The notes beneath the pieces were generated by a model. The model was not told the DNA's origin, searched no databases, and worked only from the letters and a program-made list of their open reading frames with translations. The translations under genes and the position numbers were made by a program. This document shows positions 1-6,509 of a stretch of 10,454 nt of DNA, in pieces; position 1 is the first letter of the stretch; every line of letters begins with the position of its first letter. The DNA comes from an uncultured Rhodospirillales bacterium (GTDB lineage Bacteria; Pseudomonadota; Alphaproteobacteria; Acetobacterales; Acetobacteraceae): the NCBI GenBank assembly GCA_903932545.1, contig CAIZGT010000382.1:1-10454 (forward strand), read 5' to 3'.

Positions 1-265
1 CGTAATCGCCCTGCGACTGCGCCACGCCCATATTGCGCGCCGCCGACACGTTGGGGCGCGGTGAGGAGGCATAGCGCAATGCCAGCCCCGCTCCCGCCGC
101 CATCTCCGCCACTGCTGACCGCGCATTCGCATCCGGCGAGTTGTCCACCACCAGAATTTCGGCAGACACCCCGGCGCGCAGCACTTGCTCACGCGCGGTG
201 CGCACCGCTCGGCGCAGCATGTCGTGGCGGTTATAAGTGCAGATCACAACCGTTGCAGTGGTCAT
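1..265 (-). CDS. Glycosyltransferase family 2, N-terminal part (runs off left edge)
   Basis: Translating the minus strand from the ATG at 265 gives 88 codons with no stop. The protein opens with MTTATVVICTYNR, the first beta strand and nucleotide-binding turn of GT-A fold family 2 transferases. It continues with EILVVDNSPD (second strand and the nucleotide-contacting Asp) and NVSAARNMG, the usual 'N.g.a.aRN.G' helix. The DXD metal site should follow just beyond the window edge. From family knowledge it is a cytoplasmic, membrane-associated enzyme adding one sugar from an NDP-sugar to the lipid-linked repeat unit; donor and linkage cannot be read from this part. It starts 4 nt after the stop of the WecG-like gene and has a good ribosome binding site, so the two are almost certainly cotranscribed. 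Family assignment is firm; substrate is unknown. Confidence 0.92.
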   Translation of the reverse strand, partial: MTTATVVICTYNRHDMLRRAVRTAREQVLRAGVSAEILVVDNSPDANARSAVAEMAAGAGLALRYASSPRPNVSAARNMGVAQSQGDY

Positions 266-269
266 TCAA

Positions 270-1085
270 TCACCTCTCAGCTTGCGGCAGACGGCGCAGC
301 AATGCGAGCAAAGGCCACGCACCGAGCAAATAGCGCCGCCACAGCCTGCGCGGTTCAAGCAGCAGCCGATGCAGCCATTCGATATGCGCGCGCTGCACCC
401 ATAGCGGCGCGCGTTTGCTGGTGCCGGCGACAAACGCGATGGCCGCACCAACGCACAGCCCCACCCCGGTAGCTTGCCCGGATTGCGCGATCTTTGCCGC
501 CAGAATTTCCTGCTGCGGCGAGCCGACACATAAAAAAACATATTGCGCCGGATGCGCGCATACAAACGCCACCGCTTCGTCCACCGCCGCATCATCCTTG
601 ATAAAGCCCATTGGCGGATTGTGATGAAACAGCGCCTGCAAGCCGTAGCGCGCGCGCAACGCCGCGATGGTGGCAGCGTCACTGCCGATCACGCTCACCC
701 GGGTTTGGGCCGATATCGCATGGCTGAACAATGCCTGCGCCAAGTCGCTGCCGGTGACCACGCTGAGTTGATAACCGCGCCGCGCCACACCGGCTCGGAG
801 TATCCGGCTATCGCACAATGACAGCCAAGCCGCGTCATAAATCGCCCGCAGCGCGGTATCCGCCCGGTCCAGCCGCACCAAATGGTCGGCGTTGATGGTC
901 ACAACATAGGTGAACGGAGCCGTGGGCGCGCGATCTTGAAGCAAATTCCGCACATCCTGCATGGATAGCTGATCAAACCGAACGCCAAGCAGAGTGTCAG
1001 ATCGCCACGATGATGGCGCGACAGCGTGTTCATCAAAATGCGGAGGGACTTCCGGCACAGGCACCATGCGATCCGTGTTTCTCAC
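270..1085 (-). CDS. WecG/TagA/CpsF family glycosyltransferase (GumM-like)
   Basis: The 271-residue protein matches the WecG/TagA/CpsF family (GT26) along its length. After a variable N-terminus of about 30 residues come LLGVRFDQLS, then VVTINADHLVRL (residues 61-72, with the conserved T, N and D/H), LCDSRIL (90-96, equivalent to the 'lpDG' segment of other members), FLCVGSPQQE (184-193) and VGAAIAFVAGTSKRAP (212-227). The basic C-terminal tail WVQRAHIEWLHRLLLEPRR (229-247) is the region used for membrane docking in studied members. Such enzymes add the second sugar to an undecaprenyl-PP-linked sugar; in the xanthan pathway GumM makes the second glucose link. With a GumD/WcaJ-like primer in the same locus, an equivalent role is a reasonable inference. 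The GTG at 1085 has no clear ribosome binding site; the ATG at 1067 (residue 7) is an equally possible start. It is the first gene of a minus-strand operon, divergent from the copolymerase operon. Confidence 0.94.
   Translation of the reverse strand: MRNTDRMVPVPEVPPHFDEHAVAPSSWRSDTLLGVRFDQLSMQDVRNLLQDRAPTAPFTYVVTINADHLVRLDRADTALRAIYDAAWLSLCDSRILRAGVARRGYQLSVVTGSDLAQALFSHAISAQTRVSVIGSDAATIAALRARYGLQALFHHNPPMGFIKDDAAVDEAVAFVCAHPAQYVFLCVGSPQQEILAAKIAQSGQATGVGLCVGAAIAFVAGTSKRAPLWVQRAHIEWLHRLLLEPRRLWRRYLLGAWPLLALLRRLPQAER
273..278 (-). promoter_or_regulatory. Ribosome binding site of the GT2 gene
   Basis: On the minus strand GAGAGG lies 7 nt before the ATG at 265 and overlaps the last codons of the preceding glycosyltransferase gene. 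This fixes the GT2 start and suggests translational coupling of the two genes. Confidence 0.7.
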
Positions 1086-1222
1086 TTGCTAATCAATGTG
1101 TGATACCGCCTGTCATACAATGCCACCCGTGAGGATTGCGTGACTAATTATTCCTATTGCCGTATCTGCTCTTTAGCAAAATCGAAAAGTTTCAACCACG
1201 CAGGTTCACGGTGAGGACATCT
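1086..1222. promoter_or_regulatory. Divergent intergenic control region with imperfect dyad
   Basis: These 137 nt separate the WecG-like gene (minus) from the copolymerase operon (plus), are visibly more AT-rich than the genes, and must hold both promoters. I see no convincing -35/-10 pair. TACAAT at 1116-1121 is a possible plus-strand -10 but lacks a good -35 at 16-18 nt. A hyphenated dyad, TGTGTGATA (1097-1105) and TGTCATACA (1111-1119) around CCGCC, pairs over 9 bp with two G-T wobbles and could be an operator or a leader hairpin. An open frame from a TTG at 1157 reads into the copolymerase, but that segment looks like leader rather than protein. Confidence 0.45.
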
Positions 1223-3376
1223 GTGCCCAATCTGCCCGCCCCGACCGCTGAATTGCGCGATGCAAACCACGCGCAATCACTGCATGACACGGACGCGCCG
1301 ATTGAGGCGATGTCCTCTGATTTGAACGAATCAATTGCTCTGGCCAGCCGCCCGGCCAATGCCCTGCGGCTCATCGATATTATCTACACCGTCGCTCTGC
1401 GCTGGCGGTTGTTGTTGGCAACTTTCTTGGTGCCGTGCCTGCTCAGCCTCGCCGCTGCGATGATCAGCCAGCCCAAATTCATCGGCAGTGCCGTGATGAT
1501 GGTGCTAGTCAACCGCGAATCCAGCACAGCACCCGATTTGTCCGGCTTCGGCCCATCCGTCATCGCGGTGGAAATGCTGAAAGTGGTGCGGGCAGAGATG
1601 GAAATTCTGCAAAGCCCAGCCACCATCCGCACCGCGCTGCAACAAGTCGGCATCAACACAATCTACCCCTCGCTGCCAACACCCACCGCACTCGACAGCC
1701 CCGACGCTACCGAATTCGCCATGCAGACAGCTGTTGAAAAATTCGCGCTGGATTTGCACACCGACACCGATACCAACACCAACTTGATCCGCGTTGACTT
1801 CGGCTCCAACTCGCGCGCCATCAGCTTGGCCGCGGTGCAGGCGTTGCTGGATGCTTACATGAAGCGCCGCAACGAGGTGCTGTCGGCGGATGGGTCACGT
1901 ATTTTGGCGGACGAATTGCAACGTTATCAGGCGCAACTCACCACCACCGAAACCGAATTGCAGCAGGTGCGCTCCCGTTACGGCGTGCTCGACATCACCC
2001 AAGAACAGCAAATTGCCACCACCCGCCGCGATTCCGTCAGCCAGCGGTTGGATGGGGTGCGCGAGCAACTGGCCACCAATCAGGCCCTGTTGATCAAAGC
2101 GCAGAATTTGCTGGCATCAGCGCCGACACAGGTGCTGGCCGAGCGTTCAACCGCCAGCAGCGCGCCAAATGACGATGCCCGCAACATGCTCAATCGCCTG
2201 CTGAATGATCGCGAGCGGATGGCAGCGGCCTATGCGCCCGGATACCCACCACTGCGCGACCTCGATGAAGCCATCGCCGCTGCCAGACGCACGCTACAGG
2301 CGTCCGCGCAACAATCCTTTGCCACCGTAAGGCAGGCGCGCAACCCGCAATTCGACGGCTTGTCACAGCGCGTCATCGACCTCAGCCTGGAACACAGCGC
2401 GCTCGTCGAACAGCAGCGCGAACTCGAACAGCAGCGCGCTGATGCTCTGGTTCGTGAAGCTGAACTGCGCGCCGCCGAGGTGCAGTTACGCGACTTGCAA
2501 GGCCGTCGCGATGCGCTGGAAACTGTGGTGAAGCAGTTGACAACGCACGAGGCCGGCAATCGGATTTCGGAAGAAGCGGGCGGGTTGCGCAACACCAATG
2601 TAAAGGTGGTGCAACCCCCGGTCGCACCATTGAAGGGCAAATCACAGCGCCGGTTGATTGTGATGGGCGGGACGGCTGGTGGCGGCATGGCAGCCGCCGC
2701 CTTATGCCTGATACTCGCGCTGACCCGGCGGGTGTTTGCCACGCCAGAGGAGGTGCAGCGCACCTTGGGCCTGCACAATCTCGGCGCGTTTGCCGCGTTC
2801 GACACGCTGCGCCATCGCAAAGCCGATCAGGACCGCGCCGACGAAGCAAAAATCGGTGATCTGGCCGCCATGCTGCTCGATCTCAGTCACGATGGGGGCA
2901 GCGCGGGGGTGATCCAACTGGTCGGCACCGACAGCCGCGATGAGCGCCGCTCGATCGGCCGCGCGCTGTTTGCCGAATTGAACCTTCGGCTTGACGGCGC
3001 TGCGATGCTGATCGACCTAGAGCCGCAACAGGCCATCATCGCTGGGAACGTTCCGCAATCCCAAGCACAGGAACGCGCAAGACGCTTGATCGACGCAGCC
3101 TTGCCGCTCGACGTCGTGCGTACAGAACTGTCCCAACTGCGCCAATCCGCCCGCGCGGTGGTGTTGCTGGGGCCAGATCACGCCGACGGCTACGGCAGCC
3201 GCAGATTGAGTGGTTTGGTCGATGGCAACATTCTGGTGGTGCGCGGCGAATTGTCGCAAACCGGGATGGTGAGGGCCAATCTCGAAAACACTCTACACGC
3301 CGGGGGCATGGTTCTCGGTTTCATCTACACCGGCGCGCGCCCGGTATTGCCGCGCTGGGTGGCCAGATGGCTATAG
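1223..3376 (+). CDS. GumC/Wzz-type polysaccharide copolymerase with degenerate BY-kinase-like C-terminal domain
   Basis: Inner-membrane chain-length/export protein of the PCP-2 class. Counting from GTG 1223 (717 aa): cytoplasmic N-terminus; TM1 about 61-81; periplasmic Wzz part; a long Gln/Glu/Arg-rich coiled coil about 220-450 containing YAPGYP (337-342), the 'hP.v' turn of GumC proteins; a Pro segment PPVAP (465-469); TM2 about 478-501; and a cytoplasmic domain about 550-700. That domain follows the BY-kinase strand order (VIQLVGTDS 563-571, MLIDLEP 595-601, VVLLGPD 646-652, DGNILVV 667-673), but the Walker A loop reads DSRDERRSI with no GKS/T, and there is no C-terminal Tyr cluster, so ATPase/kinase activity is unlikely. 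The start was chosen because GAGGA sits 5 nt before GTG 1223; the frame is also open from TTG 1157 and GTG 1211. It overlaps or abuts the export lipoprotein gene, its expected partner. Confidence 0.92.
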   Translation: MPNLPAPTAELRDANHAQSLHDTDAPIEAMSSDLNESIALASRPANALRLIDIIYTVALRWRLLLATFLVPCLLSLAAAMISQPKFIGSAVMMVLVNRESSTAPDLSGFGPSVIAVEMLKVVRAEMEILQSPATIRTALQQVGINTIYPSLPTPTALDSPDATEFAMQTAVEKFALDLHTDTDTNTNLIRVDFGSNSRAISLAAVQALLDAYMKRRNEVLSADGSRILADELQRYQAQLTTTETELQQVRSRYGVLDITQEQQIATTRRDSVSQRLDGVREQLATNQALLIKAQNLLASAPTQVLAERSTASSAPNDDARNMLNRLLNDRERMAAAYAPGYPPLRDLDEAIAAARRTLQASAQQSFATVRQARNPQFDGLSQRVIDLSLEHSALVEQQRELEQQRADALVREAELRAAEVQLRDLQGRRDALETVVKQLTTHEAGNRISEEAGGLRNTNVKVVQPPVAPLKGKSQRRLIVMGGTAGGGMAAAALCLILALTRRVFATPEEVQRTLGLHNLGAFAAFDTLRHRKADQDRADEAKIGDLAAMLLDLSHDGGSAGVIQLVGTDSRDERRSIGRALFAELNLRLDGAAMLIDLEPQQAIIAGNVPQSQAQERARRLIDAALPLDVVRTELSQLRQSARAVVLLGPDHADGYGSRRLSGLVDGNILVVRGELSQTGMVRANLENTLHAGGMVLGFIYTGARPVLPRWVARWL

Positions 3377-3393
3377 ATATTCGTGAGGGCTGG

Positions 3394-4125
3394 ATGACAC
3401 GCGGAATTGTTGCGCTCAGCCTGCTGATGGTGCTGGCACTCAGCCTGGGCGGGTGTGAAACCTCGCAAAGCGTCACACCAGTCGAACAAAATCGCGTCGC
3501 CATGGCCCCGTGGTCGGACGTGGTGCCGCCTTACCGATTGAACAGCGGCGATAAAATTCGCGTGTCATATCAACGTACGCCGGAGCTGAATGAGGTTGTC
3601 TTGGTTGGCCCCGATGGCTGGATCGGCCTGCGCGCGGCAGGGCAAGTGGAAGCTGGCGGGCAGACAATCGCGAATTTGGAGCAGAGCATCGCCAAGGCCG
3701 CCAGCCATATACTCAACGACCCAATGGTCACGGTGGGCCTAGAAGAAGCAGGCGGCGCGGTGGTCTATGTTGGCGGGGCGGTGAGAAATTCCGGCGTTTA
3801 TCCGCTTGGGCGTCGGGTTGGCACGCTGGAAGCTATATTTCGGGCGGGCGGCTTTGACCCGGAAGCACGAATGACCAAGGTCGTGCTGATCCGCCGCGGC
3901 GAAGCAGACAAACCCATGCTGCGCACCATCGATGTGCGAGACTTCGCAGGCACCGCCACCTTGGAGGACGACGTGCCGCTGGTTGCCGGAGACATCGTGT
4001 TCGTCCCGCGCGAGCGGGTGGCCGAAGTCGGGCGATGGGTTGATATGTACATCAATCGCCTGCTGCCGTTCAGCCGTTCGTTCAGCTATGTCACGCAACC
4101 AAGTACCACAAATGGCCTGTTCTAA
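3394..4125 (+). CDS. Wza/GumB-type outer-membrane polysaccharide export lipoprotein
   Basis: OPX-family lipoprotein forming the outer-membrane exit for the polymer. From ATG 3394 (243 aa): a lipoprotein signal peptide with n-region MTRG, a hydrophobic core and lipobox LGGC, giving lipidated Cys21. Then a Poly_export domain about 46-117 beginning YRLNSGDKIRV, and one SLBB (beta-grasp) domain about 120-175 with VVYVGGAVRNSGVYPL. The C-terminal VGRWVDMYINRLLPF (212-226) resembles the terminal helix by which GumB/Wza subunits cross the outer membrane. One SLBB domain and this length fit the short GumB class rather than the 380-residue Wza class. An upstream in-frame ATG at 3367 overlaps the copolymerase by 10 nt; I prefer 3394 because it gives a cleaner signal peptide and has GAGGG just upstream. 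It is the middle gene of the plus-strand operon and is expected to dock onto the copolymerase encoded before it. Confidence 0.95.
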   Translation: MTRGIVALSLLMVLALSLGGCETSQSVTPVEQNRVAMAPWSDVVPPYRLNSGDKIRVSYQRTPELNEVVLVGPDGWIGLRAAGQVEAGGQTIANLEQSIAKAASHILNDPMVTVGLEEAGGAVVYVGGAVRNSGVYPLGRRVGTLEAIFRAGGFDPEARMTKVVLIRRGEADKPMLRTIDVRDFAGTATLEDDVPLVAGDIVFVPRERVAEVGRWVDMYINRLLPFSRSFSYVTQPSTTNGLF

Positions 4126-5425
4126 GCTCGGCACACCGCAGGCCTTAGAGGGGGCACATTTTGCCCTGCTGGGCGTGGCCACGTTTTTCTACAGCGGCGC
4201 CTATCTGCCGCTTGGGCCAAGTTTGGCCGGAATCGACTTCACAATTATGTCCATGCTGATGCTGTTCGGCGGGGTTGGGATGTTCGTCGTGCATTGGCGG
4301 GCCAGCCTGCGCCTGCTGCCGCGGGTCTGGCCGTTCGGCTTGCTGCTGGTGCTGGCGATTGCCTCAACAAACTGGTCGATCGCACCAGACTCGTCGCTGC
4401 GCCGCAGCTTCGCATTGCTGGCGCTGATCATATTGTCCGTCTCCAGCTACGCCGCATTCGGCCCGCAGCGTGTGATGCGGGTGGTGGTGTTCAGCATGCT
4501 GGGCATTTCCGCAGGCTGCGTGCTGCTGGCCCTCGTCAACCCGGCGCTGGGTTACGATGTCGAGGAATACGCCAACGCAATTCGCGGCTTCTATTACCAA
4601 AAGAATGGCTTCGGCTTTGCCTTGCTGCATGCCGTGTTCGCACTGTCTTACCTGGTGCTAGAACGTCGCGAAATCAGGCGAAATGATATCATCATCACCG
4701 CGTGTCTTGTCGTGCTGCTGGTCCTGTCCCGCTCCACCACCTCGTTGCTGCTCAGCGCACTGTGCATCGGCCTCACCACCACCATGGTGTGGTTTGATCG
4801 CGGTGGAATTTGGCGCTGGGGGGCGTTGTTCGGACTGATCGCAGGCGTTCTGATTGGGTTAATGCTGGTATTGGGCTTGGGCACCGAGGGCTTGTTTGAG
4901 TTGATCGGCAAGGACTCCACGCTAACCGGCCGCATTCAAATTTGGGAAGCGGTTAAGATTGCCATCGGGCATCGCGACACGCTCGGCTATGGCTACGGCC
5001 CATTCTGGTTGGTGGACAGTATCGAGCGGCAGGGCGTTTGGGATGCGGTGGGCTGGAAACCGCCCAGTGCCCATAGCGGATATCTTGATGTCAGGCTCCA
5101 ACTCGGCGAGGTTGGGCTGGCGCTGGTTGTGTTTATGCTCTTCGCTTCAGTCTGGATCGCTGCACGCGGATTGTTCGGCGCCCATCGGCGTCGTGCGTTG
5201 TGGCTGTTGATGTTGATCACCATCGAGGCAATTCTGGATCGCACAGAATCGGGTTTGTTCAGCCCCGATCTGCGCATGGTGTTCTGGCTGCTCGGTTTAA
5301 TGGCCGTGGCCGCGCCGCTACGAGTGAACCTGCCTGTCAGTCGCCCTGCGCCAACGCCGACACCGCATGCGACCCGGCGCGTCGGCGCAGCGCCACCATG
5401 GGCCGCTCAATCGCGTAATAGCTGA
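4112..5425 (+). CDS. O-antigen ligase/ExoQ-like polysaccharide polymerase (Wzy-type)
   Basis: Polytopic inner-membrane protein of 437 aa with about 10-12 hydrophobic segments and the features of the O-antigen ligase/polymerase (Wzy_C) superfamily, closest in style to ExoQ of succinoglycan synthesis. RGFYYQKNGFG (158-168) matches the 'G.f.hKN..G' motif. After it comes the large periplasmic loop with DSTLTGRIQIWE (268-279), LGYGYGPFW (291-299) and AHSGYLDVRLQLGEVGL (320-336). It probably polymerises lipid-linked repeat units in the periplasm; a ligase role is possible but less likely beside GumC- and GumB-type genes. The frame is open far upstream into the lipoprotein gene, but that part is out-of-frame read-through. 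ATG 4112 (14-nt overlap) or ATG 4088 (38-nt overlap) are the plausible starts; neither has a good ribosome binding site, suggesting translational coupling. The Pro/Ala-rich tail after about residue 405 overlaps the convergent acyltransferase gene. Confidence 0.87.
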   Translation: MACSKLGTPQALEGAHFALLGVATFFYSGAYLPLGPSLAGIDFTIMSMLMLFGGVGMFVVHWRASLRLLPRVWPFGLLLVLAIASTNWSIAPDSSLRRSFALLALIILSVSSYAAFGPQRVMRVVVFSMLGISAGCVLLALVNPALGYDVEEYANAIRGFYYQKNGFGFALLHAVFALSYLVLERREIRRNDIIITACLVVLLVLSRSTTSLLLSALCIGLTTTMVWFDRGGIWRWGALFGLIAGVLIGLMLVLGLGTEGLFELIGKDSTLTGRIQIWEAVKIAIGHRDTLGYGYGPFWLVDSIERQGVWDAVGWKPPSAHSGYLDVRLQLGEVGLALVVFMLFASVWIAARGLFGAHRRRALWLLMLITIEAILDRTESGLFSPDLRMVFWLLGLMAVAAPLRVNLPVSRPAPTPTPHATRRVGAAPPWAAQSRNS

Positions 5426-6467
5426 ACAAGGCGCCCAGCACCGTGACCATAACGCCACGTGCCACCCAGGCGAGGTTTTGCGTGGGCTCGATATACGCCG
5501 CGTAGGTGATAGCCCCCCAATGCCACAAATACAGCGAGTAGCTCAGCCGACCGATCACCACCAGCGGCGGGCGTTCCAGCAGCCAGCGCAATGGCCCGCC
5601 GGTGCCGCACACCGCCGGGATCAGCACCGTCAGCGCCACGCCTTGCATTGTGTAGCGCCAAACCTCGCGGAACTCACCGCCTCGGAACACGAAGGTGAGC
5701 AACAACATGACACCAGCCGCCGCCAGCACCATCGGTGAACTCAGCAACCGCTCGACCCTCCCACGCAAATCAGACGCTGCCAGCAACGCAAGCAACGCCC
5801 CCCACGCGATCGAATCCAGCCGTGTGTCGGTGGCTTTATATGTCCGATACAACACCAAATCGCCACAGACACCACCTGGAGGGCCAGGCGCGTCATGGAT
5901 AAAACAGGTTTGATACAAGTAAAATCGCCACGCTAGCACCACCACGCACAATGCAATCAAAACTTTTACCGCAATATTTCGGCGCACCAAAAACGCCAGC
6001 GCAACAGGCCAAACGATATAATAATGCTCTTCAACTGCCAAAGACCACAGATGCGTGAATGGATTTTGCGCCTCTTCCGTTAACCAGGGATAATGGAAAA
6101 ACAGATCATAGTAGTTGGCGCCATAAAAATAGGTCGCCAGCCAAGCGACCGGCGTCATTGTGCCGCCCGCCAAAATAAAGCCCAATCCTGCGACGCTGAT
6201 GTAGAACACCGAGGCCGGCATCAGCCGCAGAAATCGTCGCAGATAAAAATTCCCGAGATTAATCCGGCCATTGCGCTGTATTTCAGCCACCAACTGGCTG
6301 GTGATCAGAAAGCCGCTAATCCAGAAAAACACCGTCACGCCAAAGCCGCCGGGCAATACATTGTCCAGCCCGAAATGCGACAGAATCACCAGCAACACCG
6401 ATCCCGCGCGCATGCCATCAAGTGCCGGAACATAGCGCTCAACGCGGGGAATGCTGACCTGAAACAT
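5337..6467 (-). CDS. Acyltransferase 3 family membrane O-acyltransferase
   Basis: A 376-residue integral membrane protein of the acyltransferase 3 (OafA/YrhL-like) family, about 10 membrane segments, no C-terminal SGNH domain. Family motifs in order: RYVPALDGMRAGSVLLVILSH (11-31) with the catalytic-type His31; FFWISGFLIT (47-56); FYLRRFLRLMPA (74-85) with the paired arginines; THLWSLAVEEHYY (138-150); DTRLDSIAWGALLA (214-227); RLSYSLYLWHW (307-317); and IERP (353-356). Members move an acetyl or similar acyl group across the membrane onto sugar hydroxyls, as GumF/GumG do in xanthan. Here it most likely decorates the repeat unit; the acyl group is not predictable. ATG 6467 is well supported by AAGGAG 8 nt upstream. 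The gene lies 42 nt after the second copolymerase gene in the same operon and overlaps the polymerase gene by 89 nt on the opposite strand. Confidence 0.95.
   Translation of the reverse strand: MFQVSIPRVERYVPALDGMRAGSVLLVILSHFGLDNVLPGGFGVTVFFWISGFLITSQLVAEIQRNGRINLGNFYLRRFLRLMPASVFYISVAGLGFILAGGTMTPVAWLATYFYGANYYDLFFHYPWLTEEAQNPFTHLWSLAVEEHYYIVWPVALAFLVRRNIAVKVLIALCVVVLAWRFYLYQTCFIHDAPGPPGGVCGDLVLYRTYKATDTRLDSIAWGALLALLAASDLRGRVERLLSSPMVLAAAGVMLLLTFVFRGGEFREVWRYTMQGVALTVLIPAVCGTGGPLRWLLERPPLVVIGRLSYSLYLWHWGAITYAAYIEPTQNLAWVARGVMVTVLGALFSYYAIERPMVALRRRAGSHAVSALAQGD
5355..5387. other. GC-rich inverted repeat inside the tail-to-tail gene overlap
   Basis: CGCCGAC (5355-5361) and GTCGGCG (5381-5387) form a perfect 7-bp stem with a 19-nt loop. 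GGCG-CAG-CGCC (5384-5394) is a competing shorter hairpin. Both lie in the 5337-5425 stretch coding for the ends of two convergent genes. No T-run follows on either strand, so this is not a typical intrinsic terminator. It may merely reflect GC-rich coding sequence, or slow converging polymerases. Confidence 0.3.
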
Positions 6468-6475
6468 GCATGCGA

Positions 6476-6481
6476 CTCCTT
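6476..6481 (-). promoter_or_regulatory. Ribosome binding site of the acyltransferase gene
   Basis: AAGGAG on the minus strand, 8 nt before ATG 6467, is the strongest Shine-Dalgarno match I found. It decides the start over an overlapping out-of-frame ATG 4 nt upstream. Confidence 0.75.
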
Positions 6482-6509
6482 AGCGATTGGCCAACGGCTC
6501 TGCGAGCAA

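Noticed and set aside
266..682. 138-codon minus-strand frame overlapping the WecG-like gene
   Set aside because: Different frame of the same DNA whose in-frame product matches the WecG/TagA/CpsF family end to end.
1086..1179. TTGCTAA / TTAGCAA long-range inverted repeat as a regulatory element
   Set aside because: Only 7 bp with an 80-nt gap; easily chance, so mentioned only alongside the nearer dyad.
1157..1222. 22-codon TTG-initiated N-terminal extension of the first copolymerase
   Set aside because: No Shine-Dalgarno before TTG 1157, whereas GAGGA sits 5 nt before GTG 1223; the segment reads as leader sequence. Not excluded outright, and GTG 1211 is also in frame.
2230..2820. 196-codon minus-strand frame, Arg/Ser/Cys-rich
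   Set aside because: Antisense shadow of the first copolymerase; no motif, no ribosome binding site, implausible composition.
3932..4111. Upstream 60-codon extension of the polymerase reading frame
   Set aside because: Overlaps the conserved SLBB/C-terminal part of the export lipoprotein in another frame and lacks membrane or family features; the polymerase most likely starts at 4112 or 4088.
5355..5394. Intrinsic terminator shared by the two convergent operons
   Set aside because: Stems are present but no U-tract follows on either strand; kept only as a low-confidence inverted repeat.
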